Positions 45,479 to 53,707 of a stretch of 64,000 nucleotides of DNA are shown here, one piece after another. The position numbers and the translations under genes are program-made. The stretch comes from Pseudomonadaceae bacterium (GTDB lineage Bacteria > Pseudomonadota > Gammaproteobacteria > Pseudomonadales > Azotimanducaceae): the NCBI GenBank assembly GCA_024743435.1, contig JANSWO010000002.1, forward strand, positions 248,001 through 312,000, given 5' to 3'. Under the pieces are notes generated by a model. The model was given only the letters and a program-made list of their open reading frames with translations, searched no databases and was not told the DNA's origin. Numbering within the stretch: the stretch's first letter is position 1; every line of letters begins with the position of its first letter.

Positions 45479-46777
45479 ATGATGATCAAGTTTGCTCACC
45501 GGACAGCGTTGCTTGCCGGCCTGTCAACTATTGCGCTGTTTGCTTCGGCAAACGTGGCCGCTGATACCTTAAACGAGGGCAACACTGCCTGGGTCCTGAC
45601 TGCAACCGCACTAGTGCTGTTCATGACCATTCCAGGACTGTCACTGTTCTACGGTGGCCTGGTACGCAGCAAGAACGTGCTCAGCGTTCTCATGCAGTGT
45701 TTCAGTATCACCGCGATGGTTTCTGTGCTGTGGCTGCTGGTGGGTTACTCGCTGGCTTTCAGTGAAGGCAACAGCTTCATCGGCGGCTTCGAGGCGGCTC
45801 TGTTCATGGGCATCAGCGAAGGCAGCATGTCGGGCGATCTCCCCGAAACCTCCTTTGCACTGTTCCAGATGACCTTCGCCATCATTACCCCGGCGCTCAT
45901 CGTCGGCGGCTTCGCCGAGCGTATGCGCTTCTCCGCTGTTCTGCTGTTTTCGGCAGCCTGGCTGCTGCTGGTGTATGCGCCGATTTGCCATTGGGTGTGG
46001 GGCGGCGGCTGGCTTTCCGAAATGGGCTTCATGGACTTCGCCGGTGGCGCGGTCGTTCACATTACGGCCGGTACCGCGGCAGTAGTAGCCGCCATGGTGT
46101 TGGGCAATCGACGCGGATTCCCGAACCAACCGATGATGCCCCACAACATGACACTGACCGTCGCGGGCGCAGGCATGCTCTGGATTGGCTGGTTTGGCTT
46201 CAACGGCGGCAGCGCCTTGTCGGCCGGTGGTGATGCGGCGATGGCCATGCTCGTCACGCATATCAGCGCCGCCGCGGGAACCCTCGTATGGATGGGTGCT
46301 GAGTGGGTTCGCTTTGGCAAGCCAAGCGCGTTGGGTGCGGTTACGGGAATGGTTGCGGGCCTGGGTACCATTACCCCGGCGTCCGGCTATGTTGGTCCGA
46401 TGGGTGCTCTGGTGATTGGTATCACAGCGGGTCTGGTTTGCTTCGCGGCAACCAACTACATGAAGCGCACCCTTAAGATCGATGACAGCCTGGATGTCTT
46501 TCCTGTGCACGGCGTCGGCGGCCTGCTAGGCATTATGCTGACGGCGGTGTTTGCCAGCGACTCGCTGGGTGTTTTCAGTGGTCAGGAAGAGATCAGCATC
46601 ACTGGCCAGTTAGGAACCCAGGCAATTGGCGCGCTGGCAACGCTCGTCTACACCGGTGTCGTCACCTTCATCCTACTTAAAATCACCGATGTCCTTGTCG
46701 GTAACCGGGTAGATGAAGACCAGGAAGTGGAAGGCCTGGACGTTGTCCTGCACAACGAGCGCGGATACGACCTGTAA
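45479..46777 (+). CDS. amtB: Ammonium transporter AmtB
   Basis: A 432-residue ammonium channel. A cleavable signal-like N-terminus (ALLAGLSTIALFASANVAAD) is followed by 11 membrane helices. Family motifs are FYGGLVRSKNVLSVLMQC and the twin pore histidines in ICHWVWGGG and DVFPVHGVGGLLG. The cytoplasmic tail ends in DVVLHNERGYDL. In nitrogen-limited cells AmtB is gated by the PII protein GlnK, whose gene usually lies just upstream; it is not here. Two adjacent ATG codons at 45479 and 45482 follow GAGAGGGG; the second has better spacing. Confidence 0.95.
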   Translation: MMIKFAHRTALLAGLSTIALFASANVAADTLNEGNTAWVLTATALVLFMTIPGLSLFYGGLVRSKNVLSVLMQCFSITAMVSVLWLLVGYSLAFSEGNSFIGGFEAALFMGISEGSMSGDLPETSFALFQMTFAIITPALIVGGFAERMRFSAVLLFSAAWLLLVYAPICHWVWGGGWLSEMGFMDFAGGAVVHITAGTAAVVAAMVLGNRRGFPNQPMMPHNMTLTVAGAGMLWIGWFGFNGGSALSAGGDAAMAMLVTHISAAAGTLVWMGAEWVRFGKPSALGAVTGMVAGLGTITPASGYVGPMGALVIGITAGLVCFAATNYMKRTLKIDDSLDVFPVHGVGGLLGIMLTAVFASDSLGVFSGQEEISITGQLGTQAIGALATLVYTGVVTFILLKITDVLVGNRVDEDQEVEGLDVVLHNERGYDL

Positions 46778-46799
46778 CAACGGCGTAGCCACCGGGATG

Positions 46800-46818
46800 A
46801 GGGCGCGTGTGTGCGCCT
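46800..46818 (+). terminator. Possible hairpin after amtB
   Basis: AGGGCGC and GCGCCTT are arranged as near-inverted repeats around a GTGTGT loop, about 20 bases after the amtB stop codon. One stem position is mismatched and the downstream sequence (CCGTCCTGC) has no strong T-run, so it is at best a weak intrinsic terminator. Confidence 0.35.
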
Positions 46819-46959
46819 TCCGTCCTGCTATGAACGGGATGAGCTTTGGCGCTAAAGTTGCGCGCGATCTGGCCGACACACTGATCAGGGAGTTCCAATG
46901 AAGGGCTCCTGATGGCACGTCATTGCGCGTGCCCGCTTGGATCAGCAAGGACAGCGATC

Positions 46960-48468
46960 ATGGTCAGTCTTCAGCCCGGATATCTGCCGGCCCAATACAA
47001 TCCGTACGCGGCGGCGCAGCAAGCCCCCGCGGCCGCTGCAAATAGTGGCCATTCAACGTCTAATCCAACGTCGTCGCTCGCGCCGGCGCCGGTTGCGGGT
47101 CAATCGACGATACAGCCCGTGGGTCAAGTTGGCTTCGCATCGGCAGTACCCGCTGCCTTCATTGCCTTCGTCCCGAGTTTTGGCGTTCCGATTGCGAGTG
47201 TTGGCGGCGGCTATGGCGCCGCGGGCTTCGGCTCCGGTCAAGTTGCATCCGGCGTGCCCCAGGCGCAAGCGGGGGCGGCCGAGTCAGGCCACGTCACCAA
47301 GAACCCAACCAGCGCGTTAGGCAGTGATGCCGCGCCTACTGGCCCTGTTGGAGGCGATTATGCTGGCGGCTTCGCCGGTAGCGTGGGCGCCTTCGGCGGC
47401 ATAGGCGCGTACGCGCTCGCTACGCCGGTGGTGGTCGTTCCAGTATTCCTGCAGCTCGGCAGCCCCATTTTTCTGCAGCAGCCGGTGCAGCCGGGCGTTG
47501 CACCGGCACCGGATGGGGTGCCATCGAATCCGGTGGCGGATGATGCGCCAGTGGTGGACGACGGAGCAGACCCGGCGCCAGCCACACCGCCGTCTGGCAC
47601 GCCGCCGGTCGTCGATCCAGGAACCGAGACTGACAATGACGATGTTGATCAGGTCAACGATTTTCCGATATCGCGCTACACAGCCGAAGATTTTGCGCGG
47701 CTTCGCGGACGAGTGGGTGAGCGTAGCGTCGAGTCAAATCTGTCGCTGTCTCTGACCACCAAAGACGGCGATACGATCAAGCTGGACTTCGCCGCGCTCG
47801 ACGTGAGTTCTGGCTATCGGCTTCGCGGCGAACTGGTAGACGGCGGTTCAGTGCGTGAGTCGTCACGCTCGAGCAGCAGCGAACGCGCGCTGTCGATCGA
47901 GATCACTGGTGATCTCTCCGATGATGAGAAAGCCGCGATCGATGCGTTGTTGGATGGTCTCGTGGAGGCGGCCGGTAGCTTCCTGTCCGGCGACGGTCGC
48001 GGTGCGCTGCGACAGCTGGAAGCACTGGACTTCGATACTTCCCAGTTAGCTGAATTCTCACTGGATCTATCGGTGACGAAGAAGGTGTCGGTGGACCGAC
48101 TCTTTAAGGGCGAAGCATCTCCGCTTTCGAGTATCGCTGCACGCGATAGTAATGTAAGCGCGACCCTCGATCTGCTCGCAAGCGAACAGAAGACGCTGAT
48201 CGATTCAGCCAGGCAGTCATTTGATGATGCCAGTGCGGCAAATCTTGTGCGCCAGGCTCTGCCATTCCTGCTGGTGTCGCCGCTGGAGCAGCTGGCTGAC
48301 GATGTCGCGGGCTACAGCGCGCCAGCCGCGGACGATTCAGCAGCTGACTCTGGTGAGGCCGCTGACGACGTTGCGGCTGGCGCTTCATCGCCAGCGCCGG
48401 TTGTGGCTGATGATGTTGGCTCCGCTGAGCAAGATGAGTCTGCTCAGTACCTGCCGCCGCTCGCCTAG
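46960..48468 (+). CDS. Repeat-containing protein of unknown function
   Basis: A 502-residue protein I do not recognise. Residues 1-190 are Ala-, Gly-, Pro- and Val-rich and contain a duplicated motif, SGHSTSNPTSSL and SGHVTKNPTSAL. A Pro/Asp-rich linker (about 195-245) follows. Residues 255-440 form a soluble domain with LRGRVGERSVESNLSLSLTT and a helical LSDDEKAAIDALLDGLVEAA stretch. The last 60 residues are acidic and Ala-rich. There is no clear signal peptide or membrane helix. The ATG at 46960 follows AAGGACAG. The last four bases overlap the convergent ddl gene. The split layout suggests a surface or assembly protein, but that is only a guess. Confidence 0.7.
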   Translation: MVSLQPGYLPAQYNPYAAAQQAPAAAANSGHSTSNPTSSLAPAPVAGQSTIQPVGQVGFASAVPAAFIAFVPSFGVPIASVGGGYGAAGFGSGQVASGVPQAQAGAAESGHVTKNPTSALGSDAAPTGPVGGDYAGGFAGSVGAFGGIGAYALATPVVVVPVFLQLGSPIFLQQPVQPGVAPAPDGVPSNPVADDAPVVDDGADPAPATPPSGTPPVVDPGTETDNDDVDQVNDFPISRYTAEDFARLRGRVGERSVESNLSLSLTTKDGDTIKLDFAALDVSSGYRLRGELVDGGSVRESSRSSSSERALSIEITGDLSDDEKAAIDALLDGLVEAAGSFLSGDGRGALRQLEALDFDTSQLAEFSLDLSVTKKVSVDRLFKGEASPLSSIAARDSNVSATLDLLASEQKTLIDSARQSFDDASAANLVRQALPFLLVSPLEQLADDVAGYSAPAADDSAADSGEAADDVAAGASSPAPVVADDVGSAEQDESAQYLPPLA

Positions 48469-49412
48469 GCGCTTGAGAACTGCTTCGATCGCTGCGCAGC
48501 GCTGGTGACTAAGGCGCTGACGAGCTCCGGAAAACTGTAGCCAAGAGCGGCCGCTCCATCCGGGTAGAGCGAAGTCGGTGTCATGCCAGGCAGGGAGTTC
48601 ACTTCGAGCAGAACGACCTCGTCCAGATCGTTAACGATGAAGTCAGCTCGGGATAAATCGCGCAATCCAAGGCATGCGTGCGCACGTAGCGAAATGTCAG
48701 CGATGTTATCCAGTACATTCTGCTCAAGCGGCGCCGGCAGTATGTGTTTGCTCTTCCCCGCGGCGTAACGGTTGGTGAAGTCGTACCATTCGTTGTCGTC
48801 GGTAGTGATTTCAATGACGGGATGCGCGATGGCTTCCTCGCCATGCAGATCCAGCACGCCGCACGTGATCTCGCGACCGCTGATGAAGGGTTCAACCAGC
48901 ACTTCGCCAAAGGCAAGCGCGTCTTGAAGGGCAGTCCGTACGTCGCCGCCGTTCGGCAGTAAGGTCACGCCCAGTGCAGAACCGGATGCCTGCGGTTTGA
49001 TGACGACGCGCTCGCCGAGTGTTGTCCGTATTGCCTCGATGCAGGCATCAATGTCGGCGGTATCCTTGATGCTCAAGCCGCGAGCAACCGGCAAGCCGGC
49101 ATCGGCGAAAAGGAGTTTTGCCGCGGCCTTGTGCATCGCAAACGCGCTCGATGCGACATCGCCGCCAACGTAGGCAAACTCGAGCATCTCGAGGTAACCC
49201 TGAACCGTGCCATCTTCGCCGGGCGGGCCGTGTAGCGCAGGGAACACGACGTCAGGCTTTTGCGCGAGCAGGTTCTGCGTCAGCTGCTCGTCGAGCTCTA
49301 CGCAGAATGCCTCGAAGCCAGATTCATTGAGCGCCAGGCAGACTTCTCGCGCCGAGGAGCGAGAAACTTCGGCTTCAGCGGAGGATCCGCCCTGTAGTAC
49401 TGCCACACGCAT
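48465..49412 (-). CDS. ddl: D-alanine--D-alanine ligase
   Basis: A 315-residue ATP-grasp ligase making D-Ala-D-Ala for peptidoglycan. It shows VAVLQGGSSAEAEVSRSSA at the start, the FPALHGPPGEDGTVQGYLE signature, MHKAAAKLLFADAGLPVA, the ATP-grasp core with VVIKPQASGSALGV, and LLEVNSLPGMTPTSL near the end. It stands outside the mur cluster, beside an S9 peptidase whose stop codon overlaps its start (TAATG). Length and motifs are full. Confidence 0.95.
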   Translation of the reverse strand: MRVAVLQGGSSAEAEVSRSSAREVCLALNESGFEAFCVELDEQLTQNLLAQKPDVVFPALHGPPGEDGTVQGYLEMLEFAYVGGDVASSAFAMHKAAAKLLFADAGLPVARGLSIKDTADIDACIEAIRTTLGERVVIKPQASGSALGVTLLPNGGDVRTALQDALAFGEVLVEPFISGREITCGVLDLHGEEAIAHPVIEITTDDNEWYDFTNRYAAGKSKHILPAPLEQNVLDNIADISLRAHACLGLRDLSRADFIVNDLDEVVLLEVNSLPGMTPTSLYPDGAAALGYSFPELVSALVTSAAQRSKQFSSA

Positions 49413-51361
49413 TAGCGCTCTCCTGATCTCTGCGCTGATGGTACTCGGGGTAAGTCATCGGCTGGCTCAAACTCGAATACACGAGCAAGAAAAGCGTACT
49501 CGGATTCTATAGAGCGTTTGATGTTGATTGCGTCCCTGAAGCCGTGGCCTTCACCCTCGAACAACAAGTAAGAAACATCGATGCCTTTATCCAGTAGGAC
49601 ATCAACCATGGCCTGAGCCTGATTCGGTGGAACCACGCGATCTTCACTGCCCTGGAAAAAGATTACCGGGCAGTTCAGGCGCTCGACATGGCGAATGGGT
49701 GAGCGGGCCTCGTGCTCATTGTTGACAAGGCCATCGAGATAGCGAGCTTCGAACTTGTGTGTGTCTTGTTCCAGCGCGCGCAGATCTCCGATACCGTAGT
49801 AGCTGGCGCCGGCGCGGAATGTACTGGTGAAGCACAACGCGGCCAGTGTCGTGTAGCCGCCGGCGCTGCCGCCGCGGATGGCGATCCGAGCAGCATCTGC
49901 TCGACCGCTGGCCACGAGATGGCGTGCAGCGTCTTCACAATCGGCAACGTCAACGATTCCCCAGTTGTCCTGCAACCGAAGACGATAGCCTCGCCCGTAG
50001 CCTGTGCTGCCGCCGTAGTTGACGTCCACGACTGCCCACCCTCGGGACGTGAAATACTGAATTCGATAGTTCAGGGAAGTGGATGCGCTTGCTGTTGGCC
50101 CGCCGTGGGACAAGACCATGAGGGGAGGGAGTTCGTCGCCGGCGCCACGAAACTTCGCGGAAGTCGGAGCGTAGTAGAAGGCGTGCGCAATCGATCCGTC
50201 GCGCGCCGGGAATCGAATTGGCTCGGCGCGAGCGATTGCTGCGGGTGAAAGCGTTGTGGGGCTAGGACAGAAGAGCTCGCCGACAGCACCCGATGCGCTG
50301 AACGAAGCCAGGCAGGCAGTATCGTCTTCTCTGCCGCACAGGGCCAGCACGCCACCGCCATCGGAGCGATGACAGATGCCGGTGTAGCTGCTGAAGTCAC
50401 TGTGCAGAGGTGTATAGAGGCCTGCCTGAGTGTCGATGATGACAAGCTCGCTGCTGCCATCGAGGATGCGCTGGGCCGCGCTGTAGCGATCGTCCAGGTG
50501 ACAGACCGTACGGGTATCGAACTGCCACGGTGGCAGTGCGTACTCAGCATCGTCCGGTAGGACGCTATCGATACCGGATTCATCGAAACGCCATAGATTC
50601 CAGTAACCGGAGCGATCGCTGGTGAAAAACAGCGTCCCGTCGCTGCGCCAGCTCGGCTCACATATGGATTCGCTCGCGCCGCCAGCGAGCACTGTCGTGT
50701 CGGCAAGTGAGCCGTCACTGGCCAGGTTCGCCAACAGCAGCTGACTACCATCCCAAGGCATATTGGGATGATCCCAGGTTACATAGGCGAGCTGCTGGTT
50801 GTCTGGGCTCAGGCGTGGACACGCGATGAAGTCAGCGCCACTGGCTATGCAGTCAACATCGCCCGTGTGCAGTGATATCCGCACCAGATCGTTGCGCGGC
50901 TCACTAGCGCCCTCGGTATGGAGTTCGCGTACCGCAATGAGCCAACCGGCGGCCAGGTTGACGGTCAGATCCGCAAACCTCTCGTTGTTCTGTGAGTTTG
51001 TAAGCTGCCTGGTTTCGCCGTTGCGATCGATTCGGTAGATATTCTGATCGCTGAAGTTGACGACGAAGGCTGTGCCGTCGGTACATGTGCGCAGCGCACC
51101 GCCACCGTACTCATGCACTCGCGAGCGAACGTTCAGTTCGGGCGTCATGTCCACAGCCTGCTCGCCTGAGGCAAGATCCTGTGAGCGCATCAGAGTAACG
51201 CGGCCGCTTTCTTCCGGGCGAGATTCAAGCCAATAGATGGCATCCATGCTCGTCTGCAAGTCAACCAGGCCGCGAGCGCCGGTCACTATATCTTCGGCGC
51301 TCAGTGGCGATGGCCAGGTGCCAAATGCACGAGCAACGGTATGTGGATTAGCTTCAGTCAT
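49412..51361 (-). CDS. S9 family (prolyl-oligopeptidase-like) peptidase
   Basis: A 649-residue protein. The N-terminal 380 residues form a beta-propeller, with repeated WD-like strands such as ACPRLSPDNQQLAYVTWDHPNM - here seen as ACPRLSPDNQQLAYVTWD. The C-terminal catalytic domain has the nucleophile GGSAGGYTT, the acid in GSEDRVVPPNQ, and the histidine in EGEGHGFRD. There is no signal peptide, so a cytosolic oligopeptidase or acylaminoacyl peptidase is likely. Translationally coupled to ddl downstream. Confidence 0.93.
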   Translation of the reverse strand: MTEANPHTVARAFGTWPSPLSAEDIVTGARGLVDLQTSMDAIYWLESRPEESGRVTLMRSQDLASGEQAVDMTPELNVRSRVHEYGGGALRTCTDGTAFVVNFSDQNIYRIDRNGETRQLTNSQNNERFADLTVNLAAGWLIAVRELHTEGASEPRNDLVRISLHTGDVDCIASGADFIACPRLSPDNQQLAYVTWDHPNMPWDGSQLLLANLASDGSLADTTVLAGGASESICEPSWRSDGTLFFTSDRSGYWNLWRFDESGIDSVLPDDAEYALPPWQFDTRTVCHLDDRYSAAQRILDGSSELVIIDTQAGLYTPLHSDFSSYTGICHRSDGGGVLALCGREDDTACLASFSASGAVGELFCPSPTTLSPAAIARAEPIRFPARDGSIAHAFYYAPTSAKFRGAGDELPPLMVLSHGGPTASASTSLNYRIQYFTSRGWAVVDVNYGGSTGYGRGYRLRLQDNWGIVDVADCEDAARHLVASGRADAARIAIRGGSAGGYTTLAALCFTSTFRAGASYYGIGDLRALEQDTHKFEARYLDGLVNNEHEARSPIRHVERLNCPVIFFQGSEDRVVPPNQAQAMVDVLLDKGIDVSYLLFEGEGHGFRDAINIKRSIESEYAFLARVFEFEPADDLPRVPSAQRSGER

Positions 51362-51453
51362 AGATCCTATCGCCTAGAGGGTCGAGTCGTGTGAGGCGGG
51401 CGCCGAGCGAAAGTGTCGCTTGCTCGTTGTTGCTTGCCTGCTGTGCGCCGTCG

Positions 51454-52011
51454 CTATGGCAGTAGCGATGTACGAGCATCGATAAGCGTCCAGCGCTCGT
51501 GATCTCGCCAGGCGCCATCGATAAAAAGATAAGCCGGTGAGATGCCTTCGAATTGAAACCCGAGAGCTTTAACCAGTGCGATCGAGGGCAGGTTGGCGCT
51601 TTGAATGTTTGCCTCCAAACGGTGCAGCCGCAGATCGATAAATGCGTGTTCCACCACTCGTTTGAGCCCCACGCGCATGTAACCCCGGCCGTTCAGTTCG
51701 GCGTTCGCGTAATAGCCCAGGCTCGCTGACAAGAAGGAGCCGCGAACGATGTTGTTGATGTTGACGACGCCGATCAGCGCGTGATCGGCGCGTCTGCGGA
51801 TGATCTTGCCAATGTGGTCTGAGCGCCGAATACGATCCAGGTAGTGCTGAAAGCCTACGCGATCGACGGGCGGCGATATCCACTGAGCGTGCAGCGCTCG
51901 CGAGGCACGATTGGTCGCAATGAGCTCGCTCTCATCAGACGGCAGGACATCTCTGATGTAGATCGAATCGGCCTCGATCGCAGGCGTTGGCTCTACAGGG
52001 AGTTCGCTCAA
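51454..52011 (-). CDS. GNAT (RimJ/RimL-type) N-acetyltransferase
   Basis: A protein of about 185 residues with the GNAT fold. It has IYIRDVLPSDESELIATNR, the acetyl-CoA-binding YYANAELNGRGYMRVGLKRV segment (the R/QxxGxG/A motif as NGRGYM) and the LRLHRLEANIQSANLPSIAL signature of the RimJ/L group. Such enzymes acetylate ribosomal proteins or small amines. The TTG at 52011 is preferred because AAGGAG lies eight bases upstream. A longer in-frame start would add 41 Arg/Ser/Pro-rich residues with no family resemblance. Confidence 0.85.
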   Translation of the reverse strand: MSELPVEPTPAIEADSIYIRDVLPSDESELIATNRASRALHAQWISPPVDRVGFQHYLDRIRRSDHIGKIIRRRADHALIGVVNINNIVRGSFLSASLGYYANAELNGRGYMRVGLKRVVEHAFIDLRLHRLEANIQSANLPSIALVKALGFQFEGISPAYLFIDGAWRDHERWTLIDARTSLLP

Positions 52012-52057
52012 GTTGGTCCCGCTCCTTCGCGGTGAAAGTATCCTGGCAGTGCGCGCG

Positions 52058-52339
52058 CTAGCGCGACGTATGGCGCTGACTGTTGGGTTCGCTGGTAGCC
52101 GTGTTGTTCTCGTCCTCGCGCTGCTCGGTTGCAATCTGCAGCAACAGTAGCTCCCACAAAGTTACAGGCAACATCGCAAGCCCTACGGTGAGAATCACCA
52201 CTGGGTGAATGATCCATGGGTGATTGAGTTCCAGCAAGCGCTGTAGCGTGAAGCCTGTGGATTGCCACAGAAGAAGTCCAACTGTTATCAGCGCCGTCGC
52301 CACAATGAGCAGCAGAAATCGCAGAAGGTATCTGCTCAT
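52058..52339 (-). CDS. Small two-helix membrane protein
   Basis: A 93-residue protein with two membrane helices (LLRFLLLIVATALITVGLLL and WIIHPVVILTVGLAMLPVTL) joined by a short loop, and a polar Glu/Asn/Ser tail. I do not recognise a family. Its ATG overlaps the upstream C39-like peptidase gene by four bases (ATGA), so the two are coupled and may act together, for example as anchor and enzyme. Confidence 0.65.
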   Translation of the reverse strand: MSRYLLRFLLLIVATALITVGLLLWQSTGFTLQRLLELNHPWIIHPVVILTVGLAMLPVTLWELLLLQIATEQREDENNTATSEPNSQRHTSR

Positions 52340-53118
52340 GGCTCGTGGTCCGCGAAGAAATAAGTGGCGCCACGCTGCGCGAGCCAGGCGCGGGAAAACT
52401 CGGTTGCGTCGTAGCGCCGAAGCACGCTGTTGTGGTCAGGCGCAGCTGGATCGTGACAAATCACCGTGTTGTTCTCGATGCCAATGACGACAACCAGGTG
52501 GCCATCGGTTCGTTCGAGCGGAGCGTCGCGCAACTCACCGGGACCGAAACGAACGCTGGTGATCACTGGCGTGCCGCTGGCGAGGGCTCGCAGGAGCGGA
52601 TCGAAACTTGAGCAAGCCTCAATGCTCATAAGCCTGCCTCGGCGAGCAGCCGCGGCGGTGGTCATTGGCCACACGCCGTACATGCCGCTCGCGGGATGCT
52701 GGCACTCATCGACCAGTGCACGAACATCCAGACTCGGGTGCTTGGGAAGCAGGGTCATCGCTAGGGAAACGGGGGAGCAGCAGCGCTGGGCAACGTCTGG
52801 CGCCAGCGTCATCTGGGAGAAGCCAGCGCAGTGCAGAGGCGCTCTGAACGCGCGCTGGGGTGTGGGCGCGGGCAGGCTTAGCGGGCGAATAGAAACCGTC
52901 GCCAGATAGCGCTCGGGAGGCTGGGGCAATAAATAGAAGAAGCGGATGCGCAATTCACTGAGGTCTTCGAGAATCTCCAGGCAATCAACAGCGACGCGCG
53001 CCCATGATCGCGCAGGTGTCAGCTCGCAGTCTTTGGAACCGGGCATCGCGGGCAGGATCAGAGTCTCGCCCTGCGCTTGCGCCTCGATTCGCACACAGCT
53101 ATCCACCGGGTTGGTCAC
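52336..53118 (-). CDS. C39-like cysteine peptidase
   Basis: A protein of at least 260 residues. The C-terminal half matches a papain-like C39 fold: the cysteine region VAQRCCSPVSLAMTLL, LDVRALVDECQHPASGMYG, and the histidine in DGHLVVVIGIENN followed by the aspartate in CHDPAAP. The N-terminal half looks like a beta-sandwich (RIRFFYLLPQPPERYLATVS). No ATG or TTG start exists upstream; the only recognised start is the GTG at 53118, which has a weak GGGA site. The frame stays open to 53463, so the real protein may be longer. Such proteins process peptides or wall components, but the substrate is unknown. Coupled to a small membrane protein. Confidence 0.75.
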   Translation of the reverse strand: MTNPVDSCVRIEAQAQGETLILPAMPGSKDCELTPARSWARVAVDCLEILEDLSELRIRFFYLLPQPPERYLATVSIRPLSLPAPTPQRAFRAPLHCAGFSQMTLAPDVAQRCCSPVSLAMTLLPKHPSLDVRALVDECQHPASGMYGVWPMTTAAAARRGRLMSIEACSSFDPLLRALASGTPVITSVRFGPGELRDAPLERTDGHLVVVIGIENNTVICHDPAAPDHNSVLRRYDATEFSRAWLAQRGATYFFADHEP

Positions 53119-53455
53119 TGCGCTGGATCCCGCGCCGGGGGTAAGGGCGGTGAAGCTCGGTACCAGCAGATCGCCAGCGCGCAGGCTTGTGAGCCCAACG
53201 CTGATGCAGGGCAGGGAGCGCTGCTGCGGCCAACTAGCTAGAGCAGTAACGCTACCCCAATGGCTGTCGGCAGTGGTTGGGTCTGCCAGCCGACGAACGC
53301 CGTAGCCCGCTAATTCAGCCTGATCACACGGGATGCTGAAATTGGTCTTCGCAGCGGAGATAATCGCGCCCCGGTCGGTTGCTGGCGGGCTCCAAACCCT
53401 GGCCTGAAGCCAATAATACTCTAACGCATACGCGTGATGCGCAAGGTGAACATGG
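53119..53455. other. 337-bp region with an open minus-strand frame and no start codon
   Basis: This stretch separates the C39-like peptidase from the divergent glutaredoxin-like gene. It must hold both promoters, yet the minus-strand frame of the peptidase stays open through it to a TGA at 53461-53463, about 115 codons, without ATG, GTG or TTG. The encoded residues are mixed and plausible (for example AKTNFSIPCDQAELAGYGV), so either a rare start codon is used, the start was lost, or the openness is chance. No other feature is seen. Confidence 0.45.
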
Positions 53456-53707
53456 ATGACTCAGCGCGAGCTCACACTGTATTCGACTGACGCCTGTTCA
53501 GCCTGCGACAAGGCGATGGATCTGCTGCTGTCGCTGCCAGCATTGCGCGGCATGTCGCTTGTGGTCGTCGATGTGGCGCAATCAGCCGAGCTCGTTGCCC
53601 TCTATGGCGAGCGCGTGCCCGTACTGAGTGTGGACGATAAGACTCTTGTCTGGCCGTTCGATTCGCAGGCGATTGATCACCTGCTCGCAGACAGGTTGCC
53701 TGGCTGA
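53456..53707 (+). CDS. Glutaredoxin-like (DUF836) thiol protein
   Basis: An 83-residue thioredoxin-fold protein of the glutaredoxin-like DUF836 group. The redox motif CSAC is at about 14-17 in TDACSACDKAMDLL, and the RVPVLSVDD segment carries the cis-proline loop. It is cytosolic and probably a small thiol-disulfide oxidoreductase. Its 3' end overlaps the convergent slt gene by 31 bases. Confidence 0.82.
   Translation: MTQRELTLYSTDACSACDKAMDLLLSLPALRGMSLVVVDVAQSAELVALYGERVPVLSVDDKTLVWPFDSQAIDHLLADRLPG

Noticed and set aside
45641-46510. 289-codon minus-strand frame opposite amtB
   Set aside because: It is rich in His, Arg and Gln, has no family resemblance, and amtB is clearly real on the other strand.
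50071-50751. 226-codon frame on the same strand as the S9 peptidase, in another phase
   Set aside because: It overlaps a fully motif-bearing peptidase and has no recognisable domain.
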